Positions 1 to 11,899 of a stretch of 54,562 nucleotides of DNA are shown piece after piece. The position numbers and the translations under genes were made by a program. This DNA comes from Welwitschia mirabilis (Eukaryota; Gnetophyta; Gnetopsida; Welwitschiales), in assembly GCA_051453625.1 (NCBI GenBank), contig JBOZIK010000001.1:178710894-178765455 (forward strand). The letters run 5' to 3'. The notes beneath the pieces were generated by a model, which had not been told where the DNA came from, made no database searches, and saw only the letters and a list, made by a program, of their open reading frames with translations. How positions within the stretch are numbered: position 1 is the first letter of the stretch; the number at the start of each line of letters is the position of its first letter.

Positions 1-1389
1 TATAAATACTAACATATTCATATGCCCCCTACTTAAACACATCACAATAGAATGAATGAATGTCATACACATATAAAAAGTTATAAAATGTAATAATAAT
101 AACTTAGAAAATGATAATGTATATGCATAATGTGAGATAGTGATACTAAAATCGATGTGTAGAACTTAAGTAGTAATAACTCAAAGAATGATGCATCCAA
201 TTTCATTAATGTATTCCACAAGGGGCAAAGTACAAGAGTAATCATAACATGTTTTCCCTTTAAATGTTTTGAAACATAGCTATAGAAAAACTCTGTGAGT
301 GTGCTACTATGCTCTTGATAAATAAAGTCCATGAATTTTTATTCAAATAACATGAAATCATATCCAAATAACTCATCATAAATATGTATCATGAAGCTTA
401 AAAATGATTCTTTTAAATTTAAAACTTTTCCTCAATATCTCAAAAAAGACTCAAAAAGATGTTCAACACAACCCGCCCCCACCATGCCGTCGCCCCACAC
501 CACAGGTGAAGCAANNNNNNNNNNNNNNNNNNNNNNNNNNNNNNNNNNNNNNNNNNNNNNNNNNNNNNNNNNNNNNNNNNNNNNNNNNNNNNNNNNNNNN
601 NNNNNNNNNNNNNNNNNNNNNNNNNNNNNNNNNNNNNNNNNNNNNNNNNNNNNNNNNNNNNNNNNNNNNNNNNNNNNNNNNNNNNNNNNNNNNNNNNNNN
701 NNNNNTATAAAGCATGATCCTGGTAAAAAGAGACTTATGGGAAAAGGATGTTAAAGAGAAAAGAATGCACTAAATAGAAGAAAGCAATGCTGAAAAGAAC
801 TTTTTAAACATGTTCGAACTTATTAAGCATGAAAAAGTATGAACTAAAACTTAAAAAGTATCATTGTCACATGTTAAAAAGAGAAACAACAACCCTTATT
901 GATAGAAACTATAAGTAAAATAAATAAGACATAACTAAATGATCAAATCCATAATATTATGTTGAAAAAAGTATAAAAATGACTTTGAAAAACCTAACAA
1001 AATAGCTAAAGAATAAACAAAATAAAAATAGACAACTAGGAATATAAAGAAGATTTTGTACTTACCCTAAATTCTAACCTAACAAACTCCCTTAGTAAAA
1101 ATCATAAAATCACTTAATAAAAAATGCATGACAGTATATAAAAATTCATAAAGTACCATTCAAATAGGCAATGATTATGACAATGTTAAGTATGTCTAAT
1201 ATTATCAAACACTGAATGAAAAGATAAAAGGCTATTAAAACATGAACTTATTATCTCACATATCAAAATAACATTAGAATCTAAAAAATTAGAATAATCA
1301 TGTGGAAGTAATATTTGAAAAAGGATTTTAAAAAGTAAGCAATACCTTTGATGATATTAGGCACATCACAGATCTTGTAGCCTTTAAGT
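1..1389. other. No gene recognised; AT-rich sequence with a gap
   Basis: The stretch is AT-rich and stop-dense in all frames. The only longer open frames run through the N block at 515-705 (191 Ns) and carry no family signature. By position it lies downstream, in the minus-strand sense, of gypsy copy B and may hold that element's 3' region. I could not match it to the LTR at 10,696, to the Tat LTRs or to the antisense ORF. Confidence 0.5.
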
Positions 1390-1545
1390 AATATTTATTC
1401 TTCCATGATGAGGAAAGTGCAACAACTATTAGATGAGTAAGAACCCATACAGCATAGTCAACTAACCCCCTAATGGAGTTTCCATGGCTACCATATCACA
1501 CTACCAAAGGCTTCTCTCGAGAAAATTTACAAAAATGCACTTGTG
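1390..1545 (-). other. Conserved non-coding block downstream of integrase, copy B
   Basis: Read on the minus strand this block aligns over its length with 14,934-15,110 (plus) and 33,580-33,755 (minus). Shared words include GCCTTTGG, ATATGGTAGC, AACTCCA, GGGGTTAGTTG, then CTTACTC and a TTGCA..CTCCTCAT-like end. In each case it lies shortly downstream of a decayed gypsy integrase. No open frame is shared. The function is unknown. A transcript-processing, packaging or promoter role is only a guess. Confidence 0.6.
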
Positions 1546-1589
1546 GTAAGACATCATGATGACCATGGTTTTAGCTTAGATATGAAAGA

Positions 1590-1666
1590 GCATATACTTT
1601 ATTTCTTTTCTTTTCTTTCTCTTTTTTTTCCTCCTTTCTTTTTTTTATTTTCTCTTTTTTTTTTCC
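1590..1666 (-). repeat. Polypurine tract (minus strand) downstream of integrase B
   Basis: The plus strand is almost pure pyrimidine here, which gives a long A/G-rich tract on the coding (minus) strand of copy B, between the integrase end and the conserved block. Its position would suit an internal polypurine tract, but it is long and simple enough to be a low-complexity expansion. Confidence 0.4.
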
Positions 1667-1959
1667 TGAGTGATTCCACATGACTAATTTATCATAAGGA
1701 TAAAAGTAAAGTAATGAGATGAGGGATAAGTAAAAACATGCAAAAATAACTAATTACTCATATCATTAAAAGAGAATAAAAGAACTAAGGCATCTTCTTT
1801 CTAAATGAAGTTCATGGACATATGAATGTCTTAATATTGAATGAATCTAATCTTATTATCTTAAAATACCAAGTAAAAAATTACTAATCATGATGACTTC
1901 ATAAAATAATACATAAGTCAAGTTAAAAATATTCAATTAATAGCATGATGTCTACCCAA

Positions 1960-3330
1960 GGAATGAGTTAAGAGGGAATTTAGATAATGGTAAGAGTAAG
2001 GTCCTTCTCATTGAGAGGGGCTTCCAAGACAAGTTCTTCTATCATGTTCAAGATTTCATCATTAGATGACTTATAAATTTTTAACCTTTATCCATTGATT
2101 TTTAAAATTTCCCTAGTATTTGGATTAGGGATTTTAACTAAGCCATTATAATACACATTTTCTATGAGATAAGAACCCAACCACTTATATGTTAACTTGT
2201 TATTTAATAGGTGTATTCAGGTATAAAAGGACAAATTAACTAGACTCAAACTATTTATGGAGAATCTTTTTATCATGTTTAAACTTGGCTTGAACTTTAT
2301 GAATGACTTGATGATGTATGACATGAGTATGATTTTCATCTAAATGGTCAAGTGGGGCTAATCAAGTTTTAATATTTTTATCTAAGTTATAAGGTTAAGT
2401 CGATGAATGAATCAATAGGATTTATAGCAGACATCAATTAGCAAGATACAAAATTTTCCATACATAAGTTTGTATGATGAGAAACCTAAAAAGTTACACC
2501 AAGTAGTATGATAAGCTCAAAAAACATCATTAAGTTTATAGGACCAATTTTTCTTATTGATAGAGACTAATTTTGTAAGCATCTTTTTAATTTCTCTATT
2601 TGCATTTTTGGCTTGGCCATTAATTTATGGATGATAAGCACATGCAATTATATGTTTAATGTTAATAGATAAAATAAGTTTTCAAAAAAGGTAATTAATA
2701 AAATAAGTTTCTTGATCGTAATGATGATTCTTGAAAAACTAAAATGTTGAAATATATGAGTTTAAACAAAATTGCAAATAGTATAGGCATCATTCTTAGT
2801 AGTAGAAACAGCTTCGACCCATTTAATAACATAATCAATGACCACCAGGATGTAATTTTTATCATGAGAAGGTGGTTTAATAGGGCCTATAAAGTAAATC
2901 CCCTAATAATCAAAAGGCTTACATTCAAGCATAGGTTTAAGGGGCATATCTTGATAATGAGTTAGGCTATCATAACATTGACAAGCATCACACCTTATAG
3001 CAAAGCCAAATTAGTCTTTAAAAGGGTAGATTGATAAAAACTAGACTGAAAATTTTCATAACAGTCTTTTAACCACTAAAGTATCCCCCACATACCCCAC
3101 CATGGCAAAGATTAATAATTTTTAATCTTTCCCATTCAAGCACACATTTATGCATGATTTGGTCTTTGCATCTTCTATAAAGATGGGGTTCATTCCACTC
3201 ATAGTCATTAATCCTATGAAGAAAATACTTTCATTGGTTATGGTTCCAATCTTAAGGTGTTTTCATAATAACAAGATAGTTCATAATATTAGCATATCAA
3301 GGAGTGGAATGAGTAGAATAGATGGCATAA
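1960..3330 (-). pseudogene. Decayed gypsy integrase (copy B)
   Basis: Minus-strand translation in shifting frames matches the Tat/Athila integrase and its C-terminal tail. Around 2,060-2,200 a tail reads WLGSYLIENVYYNGLVKIPN, followed by a RLK-like segment, as in the family's usual tail after the catalytic core. Upstream parts (2,500-3,300) keep patches of the core and of the zinc-finger linker but are broken by stops and indels. In a live element the protein would insert the cDNA into the genome. No catalytic triad can be assembled with confidence. Confidence 0.65.
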
Positions 3331-3339
3331 ATTTTTTCA

Positions 3340-3920
3340 AGAGTGAATAGTTGTTCATATAAACAGAAGTTGTTTATAAGAAGTTCATCATGAGAACAAC
3401 AAAGTCAAGATAGATGATCTGTAATGCTATTATGTTTTTCAGCCTTATCGATAATGGTAAGATTAAATTATTTCATAAGAAGAATTCATCTAATATGTCG
3501 GATATTAGAATTTTTCTTACTTATAAGATCACATCTGGATACATGATCTATGTAAACATTAATGTAAAAGCCAAGAAGATAATGTCAAAGATGATCAAGG
3601 AAAAAGATGATGGTAAGTATTTTCCTTGTAGTAGTAGTATAGTTGGATTGGGATTTGGACAATTTTTTAGCAAGATAAGATATGACTTTAAAATCATTTT
3701 CATATTATTGGTCAAAAACCCCATCCATAGTAATATTACTTGCATCACATATTAGTTCAAAATCTTTACTCTAATCAAGACCCATGATAATAGGTTCAGA
3801 AGAAATGTTTTCCTTAACTATATTAAATTCAAGTTAACATAAACCGTTTTAATTAAATTTAGCATCTTTTTCAAGTAATGATTGAAGTGGTTTATAAGCC
3901 TTAGCATAATCATGAATCAA
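3340..3920 (-). pseudogene. Decayed gypsy RNase H (copy B)
   Basis: Minus-strand fragments match the connection and RNase H region: a DASN-like start, a KVISYLAKKLSK-like segment and an FSLIIF..YLL.F-like segment, in the expected order after RT. The domain degrades the RNA strand of the RNA:DNA hybrid during reverse transcription. Several frames are needed to follow it. The plus-strand frame at 3,414-3,755 is a shadow of this domain. Copy A at 6,042-6,620 is the parallel copy. Confidence 0.6.
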
Positions 3921-4009
3921 ATGACAATAGAAATCAGCATGATCAAGGAATGATCTAACTTGTTTAATATTAGTTGGAGGGCTAAGATTTTTAATCATAC
4001 TAACTTTCG

Positions 4010-4580
4010 TAGAGTTCATCTTAATCCCTTCCTATGAAATGTGATGACCTAAAATAATTCCATGATTAATAAGAAGGAGAGTTTTCCCACCAATTTTTAT
4101 ACATCAATCTAAGACTTTCTCTAATCTTTTTATGATTTATTTAAAGGTTTCACTAATGATGGAGAATTCAACCATAAATATTTTAATATAATCCTCTATC
4201 ATGTTAAAAAAAAGACCTTATCATTACTAATTGGAAAGTCCTAGGAGTATTGCAAAGTCCAAAAGGCATCTAAAGGTAAAGATCCTAAAAAATGAGGTCA
4301 AGATTGTTTTGAATTGGTCTTCGCTTGTTATGCAAACTTGATTGTAGCTACTATGCCCATTGAGAAAATAATAGTAGGCATGACCTTGGATTCTATCAAG
4401 TACTTGATCAAGAAATGGTAAAGGACAATGATCCTTTTTAGTGACATTATGAAGTTTTCTAAAATCAATGAGCATTCTCCATTTTTTATCCCTTTTCAGA
4501 ACTTCTATCAAAGGGCTAACTCGCTTACTATTGGATATAGCATAGATGATCTTGACATCCATAAGTTTAACAATTTTATC
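4010..4580 (-). pseudogene. Decayed gypsy reverse transcriptase (copy B)
   Basis: A minus-strand open stretch (4,227-4,562) carries the hallmarks of Tat/Athila RT: W-R-M-L-I-D-F-R-K-L-H, then KKDHCPLPFLDQVLDRIQGH, then YYFLNGHSSYNQV and EDQFKT. Further down the usual catalytic F-x-D-D is replaced by FMVE (codons at 4,167-4,178), so both aspartates are lost and the copy cannot polymerise DNA. The fragment lies between RNase H B (lower coordinates) and the protease stub (higher coordinates), in the correct minus-strand order. It is a fossil. Confidence 0.88.
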
Positions 4581-5350
4581 TTTAACTACTTGCTTAAGGA
4601 CTGGGTTGAGCCTTTATTGGGGCTTCTAAAAAGGTTTAGCATTATCCTCAAGGTAAATTTTGTGTTGAACTCTAGAAACAGGGATGACAGATAATTCTTT
4701 ATGGATTCAAGCAAAGACATATTCTTTAGAAGTTAAAAGTGGGATCTAGTTGGATTCTTATTGAGAAGTGAGAAGGTCACTTATTATCAGAGGTTTCTTC
4801 GGTTGTTGGATATAAAAATATATTTTAGATCTTTAGGCAATTCCTTAAATTCTAAGTGGATATTTTTAATTATTGTCTTATCTATCATGAAGATAATAGA
4901 TGTAGATGACACTATACAAATTTTCATTTTTATTAAAAGATTTCTCATTCTCATACTTAAGATAGTGTGTTTTAGTTAGGTCATCATATAAAGTTAGTTC
5001 ATGTAGCATTATCAATCTCTTCATAATTGGCTAATGTTGTAAAAATAAGATTGGTTTAAGTTCTTCTTCTAAGTTAAACTCATATTCTATTTTTTTTTAG
5101 AAGCACCAAAGACTTGAATGGTAAACTTCTTATTGCATATATGACATTCTATCAACCTGAGTTATGTATTTATGATATAGTAGGTAGTTGCATAAAAGAC
5201 TATTCCTAAAAGTAGTGGATAGACTCCATCATATTCTACCTCACTGACGACTACATCTATGGGGTAAAAATATTTCTCTATCTAGATGACTAAGTTTTTG
5301 ATAATCTCTAAGGGTTCTTTAATTAAAGTATTAGCCAATTTTAAAATAAT
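4581..5350 (-). pseudogene. Linker between protease and RT (copy B), decayed
   Basis: This segment aligns in parallel with copy A at about 7,330-8,150, with shared stretches such as the TGCTTAA.GGCT region and the TTCTTCTTCTAAGTTAAACTCAT region. In the element it is the RT N-terminal extension and the protease C-terminus. Frames are broken throughout, and the longer plus-strand frames here (4,428-4,694 and 4,761-4,979) are shadows. Confidence 0.5.
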
Positions 5351-5421
5351 TTATGTAGATTCTATTCTATTTTTCAACCCATGTCTTTTACATATGTGAA
5401 AAGTTATGATATTAATACTAT
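5351..5421 (-). pseudogene. Gypsy aspartic protease stub (copy B)
   Basis: The minus-strand translation ends with SINIITFHICKRHGLKNRIE, which matches copy A's NVNIIPLHICKILGLKNRIE just after the protease active site. The active-site aspartate itself is missing because the element is cut at 5,422 by an inserted repeat. The open frame at 5,351-5,602 is therefore a fusion of protease codons with inserted-repeat sequence, not a gene. Confidence 0.75.
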
Positions 5422-5941
5422 TATTATACCACCAACTTAAATGTATTTGATAGGATATTTTGAGTTTTTTTATAGGAAAATTGGCAGATAAATACTTAGT
5501 TCTGATGATAATGGAGAAGCAGGATGAAAAGTATAGAAACATGCGACTTCCAGATAAATTATAAGCATTCTGTGTAGATATGAATAAATAATATTTTTGC
5601 ATGATTAATTCCTACAAAAAAAAAGTGACTAGGTTGACTAAAGATCCACTAAATACCATCGTCCACCTCATCATTTAGATGTTAGTATGGATAACCATGA
5701 AACTGGATGATGACAAGCCTCACAGGCAGTGAGATAGGTAGTCAAACTATCAACAAACAAAGATCTAACTATCAGTTAGTATCATCTCTTGTATCATCCA
5801 GTTGACTAAACAAATGAAACTATTTTTTAACACTTGCACTAAATATTCATCTAAGTGTTTGCCATATTTAACTTAACTTTGCACGGCAGTTAGGATTTTT
5901 CCTATGCCTTTCTATCATTTTCCTTTCTTGTTTTGAGTCTA
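5422..5941. mobile_element. TG-bounded dispersed repeat inserted in gypsy B protease (probable LTR)
   Basis: The first bases, TATTATACCACCAACTTAA, match 54,453 onward, TGTTGCGCCGCCAACTTAA; all differences in the opening bases are G-to-A or C-to-T. Homology continues through GTATTTGATAGGATATTTTG and the AGATAAAT..TCAGTT region. In both places the repeat starts abruptly inside a pol gene (gypsy protease here, copia pol there), so the boundary is real. The TG start suggests an LTR. Inside are many GATGA/ATCATCCA-like words. The other end is lost in the gap at 5,942. Confidence 0.6.
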
Positions 5942-6041
5942 NNNNNNNNNNNNNNNNNNNNNNNNNNNNNNNNNNNNNNNNNNNNNNNNNNNNNNNNNNN
6001 NNNNNNNNNNNNNNNNNNNNNNNNNNNNNNNNNNNNNNNNN
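5942..6041. other. Assembly gap, 100 N
   Basis: A fixed-length run of N. To its left is the inserted repeat. To its right, copy A starts directly in the RNase H/integrase region, so A's downstream end is missing. The frame that spans the gap at 5,868-6,053 is not real. Confidence 0.95.
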
Positions 6042-6620
6042 ATAATCATGCAAAGAAGCAAGATGAATAGAAGATATGGCATAAATTTGTTCAATGGCAA
6101 AGGGTTATTCATCTAGAAAAGAGTCATTTATGGGAAGTTCATCATGAGAATAAGATAGTCGAGATAGATGATATGCAATACTATTATATTTTTTAGCCTT
6201 ATGAATAATGATGAGGTTGAATTCTTACATGAGAAAGATCCACCTAATAAGTCTAGTACTAAAATATTTCTTAGTCATAAGATAGTAAATAGTTGCATGA
6301 TCAATGTAAATATTAATGTGGAAACCAAGAAGATAATGTTAAATATGATCAAGATAAAAGATAATGGTAAGCATTTCTCTCTCAGTAGTGGTGTAGTTGG
6401 ATTGAATGAGGAATAAAGTTTTGCTAAGATATGATATGACTTTAAAACCATTTTCATATTTTTGGCTAAGAACCCCACCTACAACCATGTTGCTTGCATC
6501 ACACATAAGTTCAAAATCCTTATTCCAATTAGGACCTGTGATAATAGATTTGGAAGAAATTTTTTCGTTAAGTGTATTAAATGTAAGTTAACATGACTTA
6601 TTCTAATCAAATTTAGCATC
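6042..6620 (-). pseudogene. Decayed gypsy RNase H region (copy A)
   Basis: The sequence is parallel to copy B at about 3,290-3,900, with blocks such as ATGGCATAAAT, AAGTTCATCATGAGAA and GATAGATGAT in the same order. Minus-strand fragments read as RNase H-like strands. The element is cut at the gap at its low-coordinate end, so integrase A is absent. The plus-strand frame at 6,168-6,416 is the shadow of this domain. Confidence 0.6.
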
Positions 6621-6769
6621 TTTTTCAAGTAAGGAATGAAGTGGTTTATAAATTTTGACATAATCATAAATAAAGTTATGATAGAAACTAGCATGACCAA
6701 GGAATGATCTAACTTATTTGATATTAGTTAAACAGCTAAGGTTTTTAATGATATCAATGTTTGTAGGAT

Positions 6770-7350
6770 TCATCTTAATCACTTCCTTCAATATGATGTC
6801 CTAAAATAATTTCATAATTGAGAAGGAGAAAACTCTTTTCCCAACTCAAATGTAAGCCACTCTGTATACATTGATCCAAAATTTTCTCTAATCTTTCTAT
6901 GGTTTGTTCAAAAGTTTCACTAAAGATGGAGAAGTCATTCATAAAAATTTCATTAGAGTCCTTTATCATGTTAGAAAATATCCCCATTATAATTCATTGA
7001 AAGGTTCCAAGGATGTTGCATAGTCTAAATGGCATTCATCTAAAGGAAATAATTCCAAAGGATAACATAAAGGTTATTTTAGCTTGGTCCTTATTTGCTA
7101 TGAAAATTTGATTATAACCACTATATCATTAAGAAAACTATAGGAGGCATGACCTTGGATTCTATCAAGTACTTGATCAAGAAATGGTAAAGGGTAATGA
7201 TTCTTTTTAGTAACTTCATTAAGTTTTCTAAAATTAATGCACATTTTTCATTTTCCACCCTTTTTTGGAACTACTGTTGAAGGGCTAGCCCACTCATTAT
7301 TGGATATAGTATAGATTATCCTAGCATCTATAAGTTTATAATTTCATTTT
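6770..7350 (-). pseudogene. Decayed gypsy reverse transcriptase (copy A)
   Basis: Minus-strand translation gives, in order, EWASPSTVVPKKGG, then C-I-N-F-R-K-L-N, KKNHYPLPFLDQVLDRIQGH, and the palm segment EIFMNDFSIFSETFEQTIERL followed by a LGHHI-like motif. This is Tat/Athila RT. The catalytic F-x-D-D is FMND (codons 6,934-6,945), and the Asp-to-Asn change is a single G-to-A. Stops interrupt the fingers region. It lies between RNase H A and protease A in the correct minus-strand order. Confidence 0.88.
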
Positions 7351-7699
7351 TAACTACTTGCTTAAAGGCTAAGTTGAGCCTTCATTGGGGCTGTCTAAGA
7401 AGTTTAGCATTATCCTTAAGGTAAATTTATGTTAAACTATGAAAAGAGGAATGGAAACTAAGTATTTATGGATCTAAGAAAAAGCATCTTACTTAGAAAT
7501 TAAAAGGGAGGTCAAGTTAGATTCTTATTGAGAAGTAAGAAGATCACTTATTATTAAAGATTTCTTCAGATTTTTGGATAGGAAAATATTTTTTAGACCT
7601 TTGATCAACTCCTTTAATTCTAAGTTGTAATTTTAAAGTGTCATCTTGTCTATGATAGGAATGATAAATATGGGATGACACTCTTTAAAAAGCTTTTCT

Positions 7700-8270
7700 A
7701 TCAAACAAACATGCTATATTTTCTTCCAGTTAATATATTTTACATTCTGAGGCTTAATATAGTGTATTTCAATTGTATTGTCATTTAGAATTAGTTTATG
7801 TAGCATTATTAATCTCTCTTCAATTAGGCGATGTTGTAAACATAAGGTTGGTTTAAGTTCTTCTTCTAAGTTAAACTCATCCCCTGTTTCTTTTTCAGTA
7901 GCAACAAAAACTTGAATAGTAAATTTCTTATTGCCTATATAATGTTCCATCATTCTAGTTCATGTATCAATGATATAGTGGGTAGTTGCACAAAAGACTC
8001 TTTCTAAGAGTAGTGGATAATCTCCATTATGTTCTACCTCAATGATAACTACATTAATGGGATAAAAATATTCTTCTATTTAGATGAATAGGCCTTGATA
8101 ATCCCTAAGGATTTCTTAATTAAAGTATCAGCCAATTCCAAGATAATACATGTAGGTTCTATTCTATTTTTTAACCCAAGTATTTTACATATGTGAAGAG
8201 GTATGATGTTTACATTAGCTTGTATGTCAATCAAAGATTTCTAAATTCCTTTGTTTCTTTCCAAAGTAAT
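7700..8270 (-). pseudogene. Decayed gypsy aspartic protease (copy A)
   Basis: The minus strand reads SLIDIQANVNIIPLHICKIL around 8,190-8,235, then LELADTLIKKSLGI, a CATTHYI-like segment, and the open stretch 7,714-7,953. This is the retropepsin of Tat/Athila elements, which cuts the Gag-Pol polyprotein. The catalytic Asp codon (8,226-8,228) is kept, but the canonical D-x-G has become D-I-Q, so it is probably inactive. A TAG lies a few codons upstream. Confidence 0.75.
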
Positions 8271-8689
8271 GCTCATTGTTACTGCCCCATGGTCTTTAAA
8301 TTTAGGATACTTTTTCATGACTAAGTTGAAAATAGATTAAAAAAAAAAATTTAGGAATGATATGTTTTTATTTTCTTCTTACTAGATCTTTCCATAACTT
8401 AGAATATTTAGGATTTTCTTACAATAGTTTCCAAAAAGATAAGTTAATGTTTACATCTCAAATCAAGATTTCAAAGTGCTCATTATAGGTAGAATTTGTG
8501 TTCAACCTATCAAGCCAAGGAGTAGATGGTTTCTTCCCTTTGTTTTCTTGTGAAGAATTTTTAGTGGTGGTTTCAGCATGTGATGTTGATAGAAAGTTAT
8601 ATAAGTCCAAAATTTATACATCATCTTCTTTGTTATTTTTTTAATTATTTTTAGAACTTAAAACTTATGGGTAGGAGGTGTTGTATTAT

Positions 8690-9830
8690 TTTCACTTCTA
8701 TTTACTACTTTTAAATCTCTCTTGACTTTATTTGAGTGGGGTAAAGGTTTAAATGCAAGAGACCCTTGTGGTCTTTGATTAGTAAGCATCATTTTTTTAA
8801 GCACATTCACTAAGTTTTCAATATTACTATTAGTCTTTTCTTATATTTTCCTTAATTCTTCTATGTAATCTCTAAGTGGATCCTTTTGATTGGGTTAAAA
8901 ATTGAGGTTATTTGGTTGGAAGTTTGAATTCATAAATCTATTCTCAAAAGGTTTCTCTTGTGATTATCCACCTAATATTTGTTGAAATTATGATTGGCTT
9001 TTAAAGTTAAGTGTTCTTTGGTTGAATTCACATACCTCCTAAAACATCCTCTCTTTATAAGTTGGTATTAAGGGACACCTTTTAGTTGGATGATAGTTTT
9101 CTTCATAAATATCACAAGTTAAAGTTGTCTTTTTATCTTTTACTACCTTTACATTAACTATTAATTAAGTGTAGTTCTTGAAAGTGATAGTGAAATCCTT
9201 TATTAAGTTAGTTAAATCACCTCTCTCTTCTTCTTTGTCATGTTTTACTTCCTTCAAATATTTTATGATTTGGCCTATAGTTTTATTTTCCTTAGTGGAT
9301 TTTAACTAAGTTTGACTTATCTCTACTAGATTTTCCAACACATTCCATGCATCCTCTAAGACTAAGTTTATCAAGTTGTCATCACAAGAAGTGTCTACAA
9401 GTTATTTAGTTTGACTATTCAATGCACTATATAAATAATCAACTAATTCTTCTTTATAGAATTCATTAATAGAGTTGAAATGGATAGTTATAATAAAACA
9501 TTCATATGTTGTGGTATAATCCTCGTGAGGTTGTTGATAAAAGTTGGTAACTTCCTTTTTTCTTTTCCTCATAGTACTTTCACTCAAAAATCTTTTAATA
9601 AAAAATTTTTACACTTGACTCTATGATTTAAGGCTCTTATGTGAAATGCTTTTTAGCCAAAGTTTTTCCTTTCCTCTAAGTATGACTGAAAAAATAATCA
9701 TATAAGTATGATCACTAATGTGTTTCTTTCCATTTCCTAAGGTAATCACAAGTTGTTCAATGTCAAATAGATGTTGGAAAAGGTTTTCCTCAAGTTCCCC
9801 TGAAAATGTTAGGTAGGCACTCAAATTTCT
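8690..9830 (-). pseudogene. Decayed gypsy gag with zinc knuckle (copy A)
   Basis: From high to low coordinates the minus strand shows the capsid (open stretch 9,621-9,824, with FSGELEENLFQHL and GKEKLWLKS), then 9,402-9,587 with MRKRKKEVTNFYQQPHEDY and YSALNSQTK, the usual capsid C-terminal pattern. A CCHC zinc knuckle follows at 9,075-9,116, C-D-I-Y-E-E-N-Y-H-P-T-K-R-C, with exact C-x2-[C]-x4-H-x4-C spacing but the second Cys changed to Tyr (TGT to TAT). Then comes a PNQKDPLRDYIEELRK-like tail. Gag packages the element RNA. The reading frame is broken by stops between these pieces. Confidence 0.85.
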
Positions 9831-10675
9831 TAATTATAAATCATCACCAGTAGGTAAATCTAAAGGATTTGAATTTCACATTTTTTATTAGTAATTAAAC
9901 TCTAAGAGTAACATTTGCATTCAAATTAGAAGTTACTATCACAATTAATGTATTGAATGAAGTAAAGTTTTTTTTTTTTTTTTTTACAAGGATTTTGACC
10001 TAGATGAAGAAGAAATAACATGATCTACTTTTACGCTATAATTTTATTTTGCAAAATTTGATTCTGAAATAATAAAAGAAAAAAATCTTCTTCTTCAATT
10101 CTTGTAATTTGCATACCTGGAATGTGTGTACTTCGATTTTGCTCAAATTTGAATAATCCTTATCTGATATTTTCTTCAACTAAGTTTTACTCTCTTTAAT
10201 ATTTCATCTTTATACTAGAATTCATCATATCCCTGAATACCTCAGATAGCAAACAAAATAAAAAACAAAAATAATTGACAATCATCCATCTAATTATGGG
10301 GAGAACAGGACGGATGATAATCACTATAGTAGAAAACTAAAATCAGAGGAAAAATTTGCTGTAACTAAACAGGCTATCATCCATCTTGTCATGGGATGAT
10401 ATAGAACATAATAGTATTTTTATTATCAATCTATAGATAGAAATAAAATTTGCAAAAAAGAAAAATAAATTTAAAAAATTCAGGATTTTCGTTTCCAATG
10501 TCGTGGATATGATTGAGAGGATGATAGTGATCTTTAAAACTATGGAAAATAAAAAATTGTTGAAATAAGCCTACTTTAACTATACTAAAAATATAGCAGT
10601 ATTTCAAATAAATAATCTAAACTAAAATTCAAGATACTTATCTAGATAGTAATAATCCTCTAGCTTCTTGCGACC
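9831..10675 (-). other. Untranslated leader of gypsy A
   Basis: This lies between the PBS (10,676) and gag on the minus strand. It holds a run of T at about 9,967-9,986 and repeated ATCATCCATC / GATGAT words at 10,280-10,410, resembling words inside the 5,422-5,941 repeat. No gene is visible. Confidence 0.5.
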
Positions 10676-10693
10676 TTCTTGGCAATGGTGCAA
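10676..10693 (-). promoter_or_regulatory. Primer-binding site (tRNA-Asp type) of gypsy A
   Basis: The plus strand TTCTTGGCAATGGTGCAA aligns with the plant tRNA-Asp 3' end TCCCCGGCAACGGCGCCA. Seventeen of 18 positions are identical or a C-to-T change. It lies two bases from a TG LTR edge at 10,696, exactly where a PBS should be. tRNA-Asp priming is known for Athila/Tat-type elements. Confidence 0.8.
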
Positions 10694-10695
10694 AA

Positions 10696-11890
10696 TGTTG
10701 TAGTGTAAATTTATACAATCTTTAAGTGCTTAGGTAAAATCTATAGATCACAATACCTGCAGAAAAACACACACTAGTATAGATGGGAGTTAACTCAAAT
10801 GTCATAATCCATTGAAGGCACTAGGCTAAGAGTTAAAGAATTGATTTTATAAAGTATTTTAGTCTTTTTTTAATTTAAGTAAATAAAAGTAAATAACAAT
10901 GCAAAATACAATGCAAGATAAATGATGGTAAAATGCAATGGATGAAATGCAAGTAATATAAGTTCTATTTGGATTCTAATCCTCCTGTCATAAGAATTAG
11001 TTCTTTATAATTTAGAGTAATTAGAAAGAGTTTATCACTTATTCCTAACAAACATAAAGTATAAGATATACTAAATAGAATATGAAAAATACAAATGTGA
11101 AATGGAATAAAGGAAATGTAATGTAAGATCTAAACTAACAAAGTCAACCTTAACAAAGGTTATCCTTATAATATAAATAAACTATAGAGCTATCACCAAA
11201 CTATAATCAACTTAAACACCAAGGTTTACTTACACAATAGCAGTGAAAAGAGTAATTAAATTAATTATCAACTTTTACATCCACTTACAACAAATTAGTA
11301 GCACCTCAATGGAGGACACTCAGCCTAACATCAAGATAAACTTCTCTCTGTAGCTACTAGATGGATCTCTTATCCTTTAATCTTCCATCACAAAAATATT
11401 CAATATTAAAGATGAAAATGAAAGTGAAGAAAAGATAAGATATTTATAGTTTTATATTGAAGTTTTAAAAGCTTAACTCTAAGAGTTGGAGAAGAAATCC
11501 TAGCAACCCACATGGGTTTCATGACCCCATTACAACGATAAGTCTTTTTGTCCATACAAAAATAGGTGTCATGATAGAATTCCATATCAAGAGGTGGTCC
11601 ATCAGCTTCAAGTACTATAGTTAACTCTACAAACTCCATCCATATCAGCAGTGCTATTGTCCTACCTATTATGAAAATGACAAAGGAGACAACAGGCCTT
11701 TCCATCTTCTATCTCAGGGGGAAATTAGTCTTCTTCATGGTTAATCCTTCTTTCAAAGTATGAAGTTTCAAAATAAGCCTGAGATGCCTCCAAATATACT
11801 AAGAATTGCATGTTTCAATGAACATCTCATTAGTTCTTAATAATTATTAAAATTGCATTAAAACCTGCATAAATGTCCTACAAAAGTACT
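10696..11890 (-). mobile_element. 5' LTR of gypsy A (solo partner not in window)
   Basis: It starts with TGTTGTAGTGTAAAT beside the PBS. The far edge is not directly visible and is placed where plus-strand RT C begins to align, about 11,890-11,900. No second copy of this LTR was seen, as expected since A is cut at the 5,942 gap. A 99-codon minus-strand frame at 11,406-11,705 shows no family motif and is probably chance. Confidence 0.6.
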
Positions 11891-11899
11891 CAAAGTCCA

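Noticed and set aside
391-754. Open frames running through the N block at 515-705
   Set aside because: Most of each frame is N; the coding part is only 20-40 codons with no motif.
3414-3755. Plus-strand open frame with a parallel at 6,168-6,416
   Set aside because: Both are antisense shadows of the same decayed RNase H domain in gypsy copies B and A. Their similarity comes from homology of the element, not from a conserved antisense protein.
11406-11705. 99-codon minus-strand frame
   Set aside because: It lies inside the LTR of gypsy A, with no family motif and no second copy. Probably chance.
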